From the NCBI RefSeq assembly GCF_002005445.1, contig NZ_CP014692.1, positions 372,001 to 436,000 on the forward strand: 64,000 bases of DNA. The letters run 5' to 3'. Position 1 is the stretch's first letter, and every line of letters begins with the position of its first letter. Shown here one piece after another: positions 34,405-43,934 of the stretch. The stretch comes from Acetobacter aceti (GTDB lineage Bacteria > Pseudomonadota > Alphaproteobacteria > Acetobacterales > Acetobacteraceae). Position numbers and translations under genes: made by a program. The notes under the pieces are model-generated. The model saw nothing but the letters and a program-made list of their open reading frames with translations. It had not been told where the DNA came from and searched no databases.

Positions 34405-34596
34405 GTGGAAAAGGTTCTGATGTATCGCGGTAAGGATTTCTACGAGAAAGGCATCGCGCCGACTGGCGAATGGAGCTGTCTCGCGGTCCCGGATCTTTCC
34501 GGTCTGGAACTCGCTCCCGATATGCCGTTCCCTGTGGGGCGCCCGCCGGAGAAACAGAGGTCTGGAATTCGCGAAGTCGATAGAGAATTTGGCTGA
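34405..34596 (+). CDS. Small hypothetical protein
   Basis: This is a 63-codon frame starting with GTG. It is preceded by GGGAGGAG at three bases, one of the strongest ribosome sites in the window. The product (MEKVLMYRGKDFYEKGIAPTG...) is charged, has no membrane segment and matches nothing recognised. It is followed 34 bases later by a good terminator hairpin, which supports a real transcript. An upstream in-frame ATG exists at 34381. Confidence 0.5.
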   Translation: MEKVLMYRGKDFYEKGIAPTGEWSCLAVPDLSGLELAPDMPFPVGRPPEKQRSGIREVDREFG

Positions 34597-34630
34597 GTAT
34601 CCAGCCGGACGCTCAGCGTCGATCGGAGAA

Positions 34631-34664
34631 GGTCTCCGCCATGAGGCGGGGACCTTGTATATTT
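34631..34664. terminator. Hairpin between the small ORF and leuD
   Basis: GGTCTCCGCC (34631-34640) and GGCGGGGACC (34645-34654) form a 10-base stem with one G-T pair and an ATGA loop, followed on the + strand by TTGTATATTT. It fits a terminator for the small + strand gene and touches the stop of leuD, so it may serve both directions. Confidence 0.6.
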
Positions 34665-35284
34665 CAGACAGCAATCTTGGGGAACCAGGGCTCGTCCTGC
34701 TTCCGTTTGTCTTCGAACGTCTCGATGGCGTTTTCGCGCTTCAGCGTCTGACCAATATCATCCAGTCCTTCAAGCAGCAGATGCTTGCGCAGTGGATCAA
34801 TCTCGAAGCTGATTTCCTGTCCGTCCGGGCGGATGACTACCTGACGGGCCAGATCGACCGTGATCCGGCTGTTTGAACCCTGCGAGGCGTCGCCCATCAG
34901 CATATCGCAGACTTCGCGCGGCAGGCGGATCGGCAGGATGCCGTTCTTGAAGCTGTTATTGAAGAAGATGTCGGCAAAGGACGGTGCGATCACGCAGCGG
35001 ATGCCGAAATCGAGCAGCGCCCAGGGCGCATGTTCACGAGAGGAACCGCAGCCGAAATTCTCGTGCGTCACAAGAATCTCCGCCTTGCGGTAAGGCTCCC
35101 TGTTCAGCACGAAATCAGGGTTTTCCGAGCCGTCCGGGTGATAGCGCATACTGTCGAACGCATGCACGCCAAGACCGGTGCGCTTCGTCGTCTTGAGGAA
35201 GCGGGCCGGAATGATCTTGTCCGTGTCGATATTGGCTTCGGGCAGAGGCGCCGCGATAGCCGTCAGAGTGGTGAATTTCTCCAT
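34664..35284 (-). CDS. leuD: 3-isopropylmalate dehydratase small subunit
   Basis: The 206-residue product is the swivel subunit of isopropylmalate isomerase in leucine synthesis. It begins [31 protein letters not shown] and contains [40 protein letters not shown], the hallmark substrate-recognition segment. It forms a heterodimer with LeuC, encoded 24 bases upstream on the same strand. Confidence 0.97.
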   Translation of the reverse strand: MEKFTTLTAIAAPLPEANIDTDKIIPARFLKTTKRTGLGVHAFDSMRYHPDGSENPDFVLNREPYRKAEILVTHENFGCGSSREHAPWALLDFGIRCVIAPSFADIFFNNSFKNGILPIRLPREVCDMLMGDASQGSNSRITVDLARQVVIRPDGQEISFEIDPLRKHLLLEGLDDIGQTLKRENAIETFEDKRKQDEPWFPKIAV

Positions 35285-35308
35285 CGGTTTCGTCCTTCTC
35301 TGCCGAAA

Positions 35309-36715
35309 TCAGTTCGTAAGTTCGCGGGCGTCGGTCAGCACGCCGGTCACCGCCGCCGCCGCCGCCATCGCGGGTGACAGCAGATGCGTACGGCCACCCG
35401 GCCCCTGACGCCCCTCGAAGTTACGGTTCGAGGTCGAGGCGCAACGCTGGCCCGGCGTCAGCTTGTCCGGGTTCATGCCGAGGCACATGGAGCAGCCTGC
35501 CTCACGCCATTCGAAACCGGCGTCGAGGAACACGCGGTCCAGACCCTCTTCCTCGGCCTGCGCCTTCACCAGACCGGAGCCCGGCACGATCATCGCCCGC
35601 ACGCCATCAGCGACCTTGCGACCGGCGGCGATGGACGCCGCCGCCCGCAGATCCTCAATACGGCTGTTGGTGCAGGAGCCGATGAACACCACATCGACCG
35701 GCGTGCCGGCGATCTTCTGTCCGGCTTTCAGGTCCATGTAATCCAGCATGCGTACAAGCTGCGCGCGCTTGGCCTCATCAGGCTCATTCGCCGGATCAGG
35801 TACTGTGCCATTGATCGGCAGCACCGTTTCCGGGCTGGTGCCCCATGTCAGACAAGGCTCGATCTCTTCGGCGCGCAGGCTAATGACGGTGTCGTAGACA
35901 GCGCCTTCGTCGGTGGCGAGCGTCTTCCAGTAAGCGACCGCCTGATCGTAGCCTTCACCCTTGGGCGCGAAGCGACGGCCTTTCACATAGTCGAACGTCG
36001 TTTCATCGGGAGCGATCAGACCGCCGCGGGCGCCAGCTTCGATCGCCATGTTGCAGACCGTCATGCGGCCCGCCATGTCCAGCCCGCGAATGGCGGAGCC
36101 GCAGAATTCGATGACATGACCCGTGCCGCCAGCCGTACCGATTTTGCCGATGATTGCCAGCACGACGTCCTTCGCCGTCACGCCGGGAGCGAGAGCGCCT
36201 TCGACGGCGATTTTCATGTTTTTGGCGGGCTTCTGAAGGATGGTCTGCGTCGCCATCACATGCTCGACTTCGGACGTGCCGATGCCGAACGCCAGCGCAC
36301 CCATCGCGCCGTGCGTGGACGTATGGGAGTCGCCGCAGACGATGGTCATGCCCGGCAGCGAGATACCCTGCTCGGGACCGACCACATGCACGATGCCCTG
36401 ATTGGCCGACAGCAGCGGGAAATACGGAACGCCGAATTCGCGGACGTTGCGCTCCAGCGTCTCGATCTGGTTGCGGCTTTCCGGCTCCTCGATTGGCTGC
36501 GTCCGGTCGGATGTCGGGACGTTGTGATCCACCACGGCGATCGTGTTCTCGGGATGACGCAGCTTGCGTCCAGCCAGACGCAGCCCCTCGAACGCCTGCG
36601 GACTGGTCACCTCATGCACAAGGTGACGGTCGATATACAGGATGGCGGTCCCGTCCTCGAGAGTATCGACAACGTGGTTGTCCCAGATTTTGTCGAACAG
36701 AGTACGCGGTGACAT
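35309..36715 (-). CDS. leuC: 3-isopropylmalate dehydratase large subunit
   Basis: The 468-residue product is the catalytic aconitase-type subunit that isomerises 2- to 3-isopropylmalate. The 4Fe-4S cluster cysteines are visible in [15 protein letters not shown] and in [12 protein letters not shown], with [28 protein letters not shown] as a further family motif. The ATG at 36715, six bases after an AGGA, is chosen over an upstream in-frame TTG. It is probably transcribed together with leuD. Confidence 0.97.
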   Translation of the reverse strand: MSPRTLFDKIWDNHVVDTLEDGTAILYIDRHLVHEVTSPQAFEGLRLAGRKLRHPENTIAVVDHNVPTSDRTQPIEEPESRNQIETLERNVREFGVPYFPLLSANQGIVHVVGPEQGISLPGMTIVCGDSHTSTHGAMGALAFGIGTSEVEHVMATQTILQKPAKNMKIAVEGALAPGVTAKDVVLAIIGKIGTAGGTGHVIEFCGSAIRGLDMAGRMTVCNMAIEAGARGGLIAPDETTFDYVKGRRFAPKGEGYDQAVAYWKTLATDEGAVYDTVISLRAEEIEPCLTWGTSPETVLPINGTVPDPANEPDEAKRAQLVRMLDYMDLKAGQKIAGTPVDVVFIGSCTNSRIEDLRAAASIAAGRKVADGVRAMIVPGSGLVKAQAEEEGLDRVFLDAGFEWREAGCSMCLGMNPDKLTPGQRCASTSNRNFEGRQGPGGRTHLLSPAMAAAAAVTGVLTDARELTN

Positions 36716-37031
36716 GGCCAATCCTGATTATCCCGAAATGAAGCAGACCTTTGCTCCCCGGCCATGCGGACCGTCAAGTTCGGTCTTGCGCACCGATGAT
36801 GCGCGCAGGGCAGCGGAAGCTTATCCTTATATAGCATACTATTCGGCAGTTTCGACATGCCGATGCCCGACAGGAGCGTCGAGCCATCAGCAGGCCGAAA
36901 GACCGGCTCCATCCGCCGGGGATTGCTGACCGGGTATATCCGGTCGGATCATGGCTGTTGAAAGCGGAGTGATCGTCCCTGCTTCCTGTTCTGTCGTGCG
37001 GACGTCTCGTGCCACAGCAGAGGTATGACCC
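36716..37031. other. Upstream region of leuC
   Basis: This 316-base gap lies between the methyltransferase-like gene and leuC. On the minus strand an AT-rich stretch around 36825-36845 (containing TATGCTATATAAGG) is a plausible -10 area for leuC. No leucine-rich leader peptide or attenuator was recognised. Confidence 0.35.
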
Positions 37032-37655
37032 TCAGAACACCAAGGGTAGCAGCTTCCACCTGACCCCTTTCGCCCACTCGGTCCACTCCCTGTTGGTCAG
37101 CAGCATCTTTTCCTCTGCCCTGATCCTCATGATCTGCATCCACCAGGTGAAGAAGAGGGCCGCCGTATTACGAGCCGTGGGATATTGCAGGAGAAAAGCC
37201 ATCTGCATCAGCAGGTAACCGGCATACATCGGGTGCCGGACCAGTTTGTAGGGGCCGCCTGTTTTCAGTTGTCGAGAGGCGGCGATGATTCCGAAGCTTT
37301 CACGCAACGACAGCTTTGCCGAGAGGCTGAGCAGGATACCTGTCAGGGCCAGACCGCCACAAACCACGGTGGGGAGGAGGGATGTCGCGTGCGGTGTCGC
37401 GACAACCAGCAGGCTGGCATAGGTTCCCATGACAGCCACCAGCCAGTCCCGCCAGTCGCGGCTGACAGGCCCCGGTCGCCGCATGGCTGTAAAGGCCATG
37501 TCGAGCAGGGCTTCCGCCATGTAGAGGCTCGCCACGAAGGTATGGGTTACAAAGACTGGCGTGAAATTCGCATAGACGAAGTAACAGCCGGTGCCGAGAA
37601 GCAGGGTTTTTTCACCCAGTTCGATCAGGGAGGCGCAAGGTTTGGAAAGAGGCAT
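37032..37655 (-). CDS. Isoprenylcysteine carboxyl methyltransferase-like membrane protein
   Basis: The 207-residue product has about four to five membrane segments. The C-terminal motif GGPYKLVRHPMYAGYLLMQMAF, followed by a final RAEEKMLL, is the SAM-binding signature shared by ICMT and phospholipid N-methyltransferases. In bacteria such proteins are mostly of unknown substrate. It stands upstream of leuC on the same strand, but the gap of over 300 bases argues against one operon. Confidence 0.75.
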   Translation of the reverse strand: MPLSKPCASLIELGEKTLLLGTGCYFVYANFTPVFVTHTFVASLYMAEALLDMAFTAMRRPGPVSRDWRDWLVAVMGTYASLLVVATPHATSLLPTVVCGGLALTGILLSLSAKLSLRESFGIIAASRQLKTGGPYKLVRHPMYAGYLLMQMAFLLQYPTARNTAALFFTWWMQIMRIRAEEKMLLTNREWTEWAKGVRWKLLPLVF

Positions 37656-37719
37656 GTTTCATCGCTGACATAGTCTCCCTATATTATGAAACATCCCGGT
37701 AAATTTTTGATTGCCTGAA

Positions 37720-37767
37720 ATAATAAAAAGGTGAGGCGCTTCTCCCGTCGAGAAAACGCCTCACCTT
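37720..37767 (-). terminator. Terminator of the TPR gene
   Basis: An 11-base perfect stem (AAGGTGAGGCG at 37728-37738 and CGCCTCACCTT at 37757-37767) has an 18-base loop. Read on the minus strand it is followed by a T-rich run (TTTTTATTATTT), a classical intrinsic terminator 43 bases after the stop of the TPR gene. Confidence 0.75.
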
Positions 37768-37809
37768 CATTACAAGACCCGCCCTGCGGGAGTGTCATGG
37801 AAGAGCAGG

Positions 37810-39591
37810 CTATTTGTGTGTAGGAGGGGCGACGACGTCCTGGACCGGAAATTTGGTTCCGGTGTCAGCCGTTCTGGAAAAATCCAGAGCGGACTGGATG
37901 CGTTGCAGATCATCCGCCTCGGGCTTCAGGCCGAGGGCGACATTCCACTGATCAACGGCTTCTGTTTTCCGTCCGAGATCCCAGTAAGCCACGCCCAGAT
38001 GATAATTCACTTCCGGGTCGAGCGGCGTCTGTTCGGCGGCCCGTTCGATCAGTTCCGCCCCTTGAGGCAGATTGCCGGAACGCAGCAGAACCCAGCCAAG
38101 ACTGTCGCGGATGGCGGCGTCATCGGGGTCCAGAGCGAGAGCCCGTCTCAGGAGTTCGGTCGCTTCAGTCAGATGAAGGCCTCGCTGCGCCCAGCCATAT
38201 CCGAGAAAGTTCAGCAGCATCGGCTCGTCAGGCACCATTTTGCGGGCTTCCTGAAGATCCGCTTCGGCTTTCGGCCAGTTGTTGGTGCGTTCATAGGCTG
38301 CGGCCCGCTCGAACAGCAGGGTCCAGTCGAGAGTCTGACTGGCGCGGGCGTTGGTGATCGCCTTGCTGAACGCGTCAATCGCCGCTGGCCAGTCCTTGCT
38401 CTCGGCAAGTATTGTGCCGAGCGAGCGGATCGGCAGCACGAGGTTCGGCGCATCGTGGGCCAGATGCTCCAGCTTCATGCGGGCATCTGCGTGATTGCCG
38501 AGCTGATCCTCCAGCATCGCCACGCGATATTGTGCGACACGTGTCAGAGGGTTGGTGTCGGGCAGGTCCTTCAGAACCGCGATGGCGATATCCTTGTGTC
38601 CCAGACTTTCTTCAATCTCCGAGAGCATCAGGCGGGCAATGGCCAGCGTCGGGTCAAGGGTCAGCGCCATGCGCAGCATCATCGCCGAGGCGATGTTGAT
38701 CTGCTGCATGCTGTCTACTTCCGGCGCGTGGAGAGCCTGCTGGCGGAGAATGAAGGCGACCAGCACATAAGCATGCGCCACGCCGTCACGTGCGGTCGGC
38801 ACGGGAGGAGTGTCGATCGAAGCCTGCAACTCGGGCTCGGCGAGGGACAGGACGGTGTCGCTGCCTGTCGCGGCACGAAGGAGCGTGCGGGCCTCGCTCT
38901 GGTGTCCTGTCTGCCACAGAAGGTTGGCGCGCGCCCGGTTGATCAGCAGATCGCTCGCAGGGAAAAGCTGGTTGGCCCTGTCGAACAGCGTCCTGGCCTG
39001 GGCGGTGTCTCCGGCAAGAAGAGCGATCAGCGCGGCGTGACCGACATAAAAAGGCGCCGCGGGAGATGTGCTGTATTTTGCCGATGTGAGAAGCGCAATG
39101 GCGTCCGTGTATTTCTTCTCGCCAGCCAGACACCATGCCTGCAAAAGAGGGGACAGGATGTTGGTCAGGGCGTCGGAAGGCATGCTGCGATAAGCCGCAG
39201 ACGCTTCTGCCCAGCGGTCATGCAGCACGGCGTCATTGCCGAGGACAAAAGCGGTCAGAATGCTGCGGCCGCCTGTTTTGGCCAGTGTCTGGTGCGCCAG
39301 ATCCACGGCGTTGGGCGCACCGGCGAGCGCCGCTTCCGAGAAAGCCTGCCTGAGCAGTTCCGCATTGTCCGGATCTTTCGCCAGAGCCGCGCTGTAGGCC
39401 TGGGCTGCTGTCGCGTAGTCGTTGGCGCGTGCGGCGATGAGCCCCACCATGAAGTCCGGAGCGTCGATAGGCACGAATGGGGTCGCGTCAGTCTTTTGTG
39501 GGGCTGTCGGAGTCTTCTGTCCCGCGGCTATCGCGCTGCTGGACAGAAAAGAGGCCAGCAGCAGGGCGGACAGGACAGGACGAATTGGCAT
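37810..39591 (-). CDS. Exported tetratricopeptide-repeat protein
   Basis: The 593-residue product has a signal peptide (MPIRPVLSALLLASFLSSSAIAAG), then a run of TPR units over most of its length. Clear examples are ANDYATAAQAYSAALAKDPDN, DNAELLRQAFSEAALAG, YDWAQRGLHL-type helices and DPEVNYHLGVAYWDLGRKTEAVDQW near the end. TPR proteins act as protein-binding scaffolds, here probably in the periplasm; the partner is unknown. The frame stays open to 40170, but the ATG at 39591 is the only start giving a signal peptide. It is divergent from the uracil-DNA glycosylase gene. Confidence 0.85.
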   Translation of the reverse strand: MPIRPVLSALLLASFLSSSAIAAGQKTPTAPQKTDATPFVPIDAPDFMVGLIAARANDYATAAQAYSAALAKDPDNAELLRQAFSEAALAGAPNAVDLAHQTLAKTGGRSILTAFVLGNDAVLHDRWAEASAAYRSMPSDALTNILSPLLQAWCLAGEKKYTDAIALLTSAKYSTSPAAPFYVGHAALIALLAGDTAQARTLFDRANQLFPASDLLINRARANLLWQTGHQSEARTLLRAATGSDTVLSLAEPELQASIDTPPVPTARDGVAHAYVLVAFILRQQALHAPEVDSMQQINIASAMMLRMALTLDPTLAIARLMLSEIEESLGHKDIAIAVLKDLPDTNPLTRVAQYRVAMLEDQLGNHADARMKLEHLAHDAPNLVLPIRSLGTILAESKDWPAAIDAFSKAITNARASQTLDWTLLFERAAAYERTNNWPKAEADLQEARKMVPDEPMLLNFLGYGWAQRGLHLTEATELLRRALALDPDDAAIRDSLGWVLLRSGNLPQGAELIERAAEQTPLDPEVNYHLGVAYWDLGRKTEAVDQWNVALGLKPEADDLQRIQSALDFSRTADTGTKFPVQDVVAPPTHK

Positions 39592-39950
39592 GATGGTGAG
39601 GTGCCTCCGACGATGTGTGAACGGGATGGTGGCATCCCGTGGCAGTAACGGCCATGAGAAAGATTTAACCCGGCAAGAGCGATAGGCCAACCACGAGCCT
39701 GTATGGCTGATGAAGTTTGAAAAAAGATGGAAGGTAAGAAAGGGGGCGGGTTCGTCACGACCCGGTGATCGACAGAATGGAGCACGGCATCCTGCTGCGC
39801 GTTGGCCTGATTGCCGGGTGCGGGTCAATGCCTTGCGTGCGGGATTGTCCTGTAGCCTTGGTGGCGCTCGCTTATGATTGGGCTGTGGCGATCTTTTCCG
39901 GGCAGGGGGACGCGTAGCCACTCTTTCTCTATAGTGACCGTGCGGAGAAG
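39592..39950. other. Divergent promoter region
   Basis: These 359 bases lie between the TPR gene (minus) and the uracil-DNA glycosylase gene (plus). Only shadow frames are present. It presumably holds both promoters; no operator or RNA gene was recognised. Confidence 0.4.
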
Positions 39951-40805
39951 GTGGAGAATCTGGTGACCATGGACGCTGGTGCGGTTGCGGCGCTGCTGGA
40001 GTTGCAGATTGAGTGGGGAGTCGATGTCCTGCTGGATGAGGAGCCGCACGACCGTTTTGCCGAGTGGAAGACCGAACAGGCGTCACGAACGGTTCATCAG
40101 GCCGCCCCGCTTCCTGAGCTCTCCGGGGGGATTGCTGACAGGCGAGCCCCTGAAAAGAGCGCTGAACCACAACAGCCGTCCGGGCTATTGTATGGTCATG
40201 ATGCCGCCTTGCTGGCGCTGAACGGGATTGCGACCATTGAGGCGTTGGAAAAAGCCATTGACGGTTTCGCGGCCTGCACTCTGAGGGACACGGCGACTCA
40301 CACCGTTCTGGCGCGTGGACCGGCTGGGGCGCGCGTCATGGTGATCGGGGACGCACCGGATGCCGATGAGGACAGGAGTGGCGTTGTTTTTTCGGGAGAA
40401 TCCGGGGCGCTCCTGACCCGTATGCTCGCCTCGATCGGACGGACCCGTGAGGAGATGATTCTGGCTCCTGCGATTCCCTGGCGTCCACCGGGCGGGCGTC
40501 CCCCGTCTCCCGCCGAGGTTGCGCAGTGTCTGCCGATACTTCTCAGGAGTATAGCACTCTACCAGCCTGAAAGACTGCTTCTGTGCGGCGGTCTGGCGAC
40601 CCGGATGATTCTTGGTCCTGACGTGAATCCTGCCCGCGCCCGGGGGCGTTGGCGTACGACGTCATGGGGTTCGGAAGGCGGCCCGCAAAGGCCGGTCATG
40701 GCGATGAGACACCCCTCACAGTTGCGGGCGGGTGCGAGCGCTCGCCGCCAGATATGGGATGATATGTTGTTACTTGCGGTAACACTTGATGATGTTGTGA
40801 ATTAA
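39951..40805 (+). CDS. Uracil-DNA glycosylase, family 4-like
   Basis: The 284-residue product resembles the alphaproteobacterial uracil-DNA glycosylases. It has an N-terminal ~90-residue extension, then FAACTLRDTATHTVLARGPAGARVMVIGDAPDADEDRSG (compare the family GEAPGxxED motif), GALLTRMLASIG, ILAPAIPWRPPGGRPPSPAE and a late MAMRHPSQL, the usual HPS motif. It removes uracil from DNA to start base excision repair. The GTG at 39951 follows GGAGAAG directly; an ATG at 39969 is an alternative start. Confidence 0.88.
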   Translation: MENLVTMDAGAVAALLELQIEWGVDVLLDEEPHDRFAEWKTEQASRTVHQAAPLPELSGGIADRRAPEKSAEPQQPSGLLYGHDAALLALNGIATIEALEKAIDGFAACTLRDTATHTVLARGPAGARVMVIGDAPDADEDRSGVVFSGESGALLTRMLASIGRTREEMILAPAIPWRPPGGRPPSPAEVAQCLPILLRSIALYQPERLLLCGGLATRMILGPDVNPARARGRWRTTSWGSEGGPQRPVMAMRHPSQLRAGASARRQIWDDMLLLAVTLDDVVN

Positions 40806-40999
40806 GTGGCGTAATAGTGGAATAATGAAGGCTGACGGACAGGAATAGACTCAGGTAGAAGCATCTCTCTACCATGTGTGATAATCATGGGAATTCAGGC
40901 GTTTGCAAGCGGTATTCCTGAGTGAAGCTTGTCTGTTGTCGCGCGATGATTGTCAGCAAGCTTGCATTTTCCTGTGGGAACTTATAGACCCCCGCCACC

Positions 41000-42973
41000 A
41001 TGCGAGCCATAGGCCATATTTCTCACTCGATCGCCGCCAGGTTTCTGCTTGCCGGCGCTGCCCTGCTGACGGGAGCATCCTTCGCTAGTGCGCGGCCGCT
41101 GCCGGTTCCCCCAGACGGAGGGGGATCCCGGTCAGCGCACGACGGCCATGGAAGCGATGAAGTCGCCATGGCCGTATCGCGTCTGCCCTATGGCGGCCCC
41201 GATGATGAGGCTGTTGCGCTGCCGCGTCCGCTCTCTTCTGACATGGCGACTCTCGTGCGGGCTATTTTCCGGCTTCAGCGGCAGAGCGCCTTCAGTGAAG
41301 CTCTGGCCAGCACGACCCGTCTGACCGACACCACCCTGCTCGCCGACATTCTGGCTGAAAGAATTCTCAGCCCATCCTATCATCCCACCCCGGCGGAAAT
41401 GAGACGCTGGCTGCATGACCACGCTGACATGGCGGATGCACCGGCGGTCTATAACCGTCTGGCGTCGTTATCGGAGCGTGGAGTTCCCCTTCCTGCGGCG
41501 CCCTCGCTCGCCATGCTGGGTGGCGCACATGCAGGAAACGCCAACGGATCGATGGACCGGGCGTTTGTCCGGAATATCCTGCTGGACCGCACGGTCATGG
41601 AACGCGCCGCTCTCGGCGCAAAAGGTGCGGACAGCGCCCTGCATCTGATTGCGATCACGCCGGGAATGACGCCGCCCTACGCGGCCCAGCTGGGTGGTGA
41701 AGTGGCGCAGGCTCTTCTGAGTCAGGGCGCTTTTGCGGATGCGGAAAAGATCGGGCGCGAGGCTTTCCGTCGCGGCAACGGGAAAGTTGGCTTCCCTGCC
41801 TATATGGCCGGGCTGGCGACCTGGTCCCAGGGACGCAAGGCAGAAGCCGTTGTCCTGTTCGAGACAGCCTCCCGCGCGCCCCTCGTAACACCCGAACTGA
41901 TTTCAGCGGCGGCTTTCTGGGCAGCTCGCGGTCATCAGGAACTCGGCGAGACGACCTCCTTCCGGCCCTGGCTACAGCGGGCTCAGGCCGCCCCGACCAG
42001 TTTTTACGGCTTGCTGGCGCGGCGCATGATGGAGCGCGTTCCGCATCATGTGATGCGTGACGGCGCTATGCAGAATGCGGCTCTTGAAGTGTCGGCGGAT
42101 GCCGCGCCTTCCGAACCGCTCCTGACAGAAATCGATGTGGAAGCCGTGGGCGCTACCCTCGTGGGGCGTCGCGTGTTCGCCCTGATGCAGGTGGGCGAGC
42201 AGGAGCGGGCGGAGCAGGCGCTTCGTCGCTACTGGCCCCAGATTGTGCATGATACGGCGCTGGCGCAGTCTTTCCAGCTGGTGGCCGCTGCCGCCGGGCT
42301 GAATGATCTGGCGCTGGAAATGGCGGATTCCATCCAGTCCATGGAACAGTCTTCCGGCAAGCATGGCGAGCATCTGCCGCTGCCGGCCCTGCATCCACGC
42401 CACGGTTTCACCGTTGATCCGGCGCTGGTGTATGCGTTGACCCGTCTGGAATCCAATTTTGATCCGGGAGCCGTCTCCGGCGCCGGGGCGCACGGTCTGA
42501 TGCAGATCCAGCCCGGAACGGCAGGGTTTGTCACCGGTCAGGCGGACCGGTTCGCGTCTTCACCGCAGGTGCTGCACGATCCGGGTCTTAATCTGGAAAT
42601 CGGACAGCGTTATGTGAAGTATCTGGCCCATCTGAGCTGGGCGGGGCAGGCGGCGCCGGAAGGCGGCGACCTGATCCGTCTGCTGGCAAGCTACAACGCC
42701 GGACCGGGTGCGATTTCCCACTGGGAGACGAGCGCGGGCGTGTCTGAAGATCCGCTGCTCTATATGGAGCGCCTGCCGAACGCGCAGACGCGGGCCTATG
42801 TCACACAGGCGTTTTCCTATCTGTGGACCTATGCTGATCGGCTTGATCTGCCGACACCATCTCTGGAGGCTCTGGCGGATGGCGAATGGCCGGGCTTCGG
42901 ACCGGAACTCCAGCTTGCGTCCCCGGCACGTTTACATGTGGCCTTTGCAAACATCTCTCCGACCATTCACTGA
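41000..42973 (+). CDS. Soluble lytic murein transglycosylase
   Basis: The 657-residue product has a signal segment (about residues 12-31, ARFLLAGAALLTGASFASA) and a long superhelical middle part (about 70-460). The C-terminal GH23 domain has catalytic E484 in LTRLESNFDPGAVSGAGAHGLMQIQPGTAG and continues LNLEIGQRYVKYLAHL and LLASYNAGPGAISHWE. It cleaves peptidoglycan glycan strands to 1,6-anhydro products in the periplasm, like E. coli Slt70. The 194-base gap before it holds no gene. Confidence 0.93.
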   Translation: MRAIGHISHSIAARFLLAGAALLTGASFASARPLPVPPDGGGSRSAHDGHGSDEVAMAVSRLPYGGPDDEAVALPRPLSSDMATLVRAIFRLQRQSAFSEALASTTRLTDTTLLADILAERILSPSYHPTPAEMRRWLHDHADMADAPAVYNRLASLSERGVPLPAAPSLAMLGGAHAGNANGSMDRAFVRNILLDRTVMERAALGAKGADSALHLIAITPGMTPPYAAQLGGEVAQALLSQGAFADAEKIGREAFRRGNGKVGFPAYMAGLATWSQGRKAEAVVLFETASRAPLVTPELISAAAFWAARGHQELGETTSFRPWLQRAQAAPTSFYGLLARRMMERVPHHVMRDGAMQNAALEVSADAAPSEPLLTEIDVEAVGATLVGRRVFALMQVGEQERAEQALRRYWPQIVHDTALAQSFQLVAAAAGLNDLALEMADSIQSMEQSSGKHGEHLPLPALHPRHGFTVDPALVYALTRLESNFDPGAVSGAGAHGLMQIQPGTAGFVTGQADRFASSPQVLHDPGLNLEIGQRYVKYLAHLSWAGQAAPEGGDLIRLLASYNAGPGAISHWETSAGVSEDPLLYMERLPNAQTRAYVTQAFSYLWTYADRLDLPTPSLEALADGEWPGFGPELQLASPARLHVAFANISPTIH

Positions 42974-43157
42974 TTTGTCTTCAATGTGTCCGGTCTGAAG
43001 GCGGGACTCCATCAGCGTGTTGAGCGCAGGAACTGGTGGGTGATCACCTGCTTTGGAAAGGTGACACTCAGGAAGCGCCTGAGAGGAACCTGTCAGTCAG
43101 CTTTTCAGAAAGTTTGACAAACAGGAAGATCAGGCAAGGGCTCTGACCTTTTATCCG

Positions 43158-43178
43158 GAAGGGGTCACAGACCCCTTC
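43158..43178. terminator. Hairpin after the lytic transglycosylase
   Basis: GAAGGGGT (43158-43165) and ACCCCTTC (43171-43178) form a perfect 8-base stem with a 5-base loop in the gap between two converging genes. It lies 185 bases from the transglycosylase stop and has no strong T run. Confidence 0.45.
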
Positions 43179-43200
43179 ACCCCTTATAATTGAACAGGTC

Positions 43201-43250
43201 GGGATCAAAGGGGCCGGGTCGCTTTGTGGGGTGTGTGGGCAAAGTCCCGA
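43201..43250. repeat. Intergenic repeat, copy B
   Basis: This 50-base GC-rich element is similar to 14274-14322 in sequence and in orientation. It ends three bases before the stop of the SGNH hydrolase gene, again just beyond the 3' end of a minus-strand gene. Confidence 0.5.
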
Positions 43251-43253
43251 GCC

Positions 43254-43877
43254 TTAAATCCCCGTCAGCTCGACAATCCACCGCGCCACGGCTTCGCCAA
43301 GCAGCTTATAGCCGAAATCGCCCAGATGCAGACCGTCAGGAGAGAGCGCCTCACGGGTCATGTCATATTCGGCGCACCATGACTTCATCAGCGCGTAGCG
43401 GTTGAAAAACGGGATGTTCATCTCGGTGGCGAGTGCTGGCACCGCATCCCGGAAAGCCGGGAAGTTCGGGAGCTCTTCCATCATCCTGCACCACTGCGGC
43501 CCGATCATGCCCAGATCGCAGCCGTCCGCCCGACGCAGGCTCTCCAGATCATCGCGGGTCTGATCAATGAAGCTGGAGACAGGTTTTTCTTTCCACACAT
43601 CGTTGGTGCCGCCCTGCCAGATCACCAGATCGGCGCGATCGTCAATCACTTCCTGAAGCCGGGCATGCATTTCCTCGGCCCCGTTGCCGCCAATCCCGCG
43701 ATTGATGATGGTGACACCGTTCGGCATGAAGGGCTGTAGCGTCCGCTCCACAACCGGACACAGCCCGTTCTCAGGCGCGCTTGCGCCGATGCCCTCGACC
43801 GTGGACGAGCCGAACAGGCAGATCTTCACGGAGGAGCCAGCCTGCAATAGCCGGGTCAGACGGGGAAAATGGCTCAT
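43254..43877 (-). CDS. SGNH/GDSL-type hydrolase
   Basis: The 207-residue product shows the SGNH blocks: ICLFGSSTVEGIGA (block I, catalytic Ser), IINRGIGGNGAEEM (block II Gly), VIWQGGTNDVW (block III Asn) and LSPDGLHLGDFGYKLL (block V Asp and His). The fold removes acyl or acetyl groups from lipids and glycans. There is no signal peptide, so it acts in the cytoplasm unless exported otherwise. The ATG at 43877 follows AGGAAC; an upstream in-frame GTG at 43910 has no ribosome site. It lies 57 bases downstream of opgC on the same strand. Confidence 0.88.
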   Translation of the reverse strand: MSHFPRLTRLLQAGSSVKICLFGSSTVEGIGASAPENGLCPVVERTLQPFMPNGVTIINRGIGGNGAEEMHARLQEVIDDRADLVIWQGGTNDVWKEKPVSSFIDQTRDDLESLRRADGCDLGMIGPQWCRMMEELPNFPAFRDAVPALATEMNIPFFNRYALMKSWCAEYDMTREALSPDGLHLGDFGYKLLGEAVARWIVELTGI

Positions 43878-43934
43878 CGTATAGGTTCCTGTGTCTTTGG
43901 GCGTCGTCACCGCGGTAGAGGCGGATGGAGCGGG

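Noticed and set aside
35384..36712. 442-codon plus-strand open frame
   Set aside because: It lies opposite leuC, whose cluster-binding motifs are unmistakable.
37792..39648. 618-codon plus-strand open frame
   Set aside because: It lies opposite the TPR protein, which has a signal peptide and regular TPR units and a terminator on its own strand.
40905..40990. HindIII-like AAGCTT inverted repeat before the lytic transglycosylase gene, considered as an operator
   Set aside because: The arms are only seven bases and about 25 bases apart; chance is a sufficient explanation.
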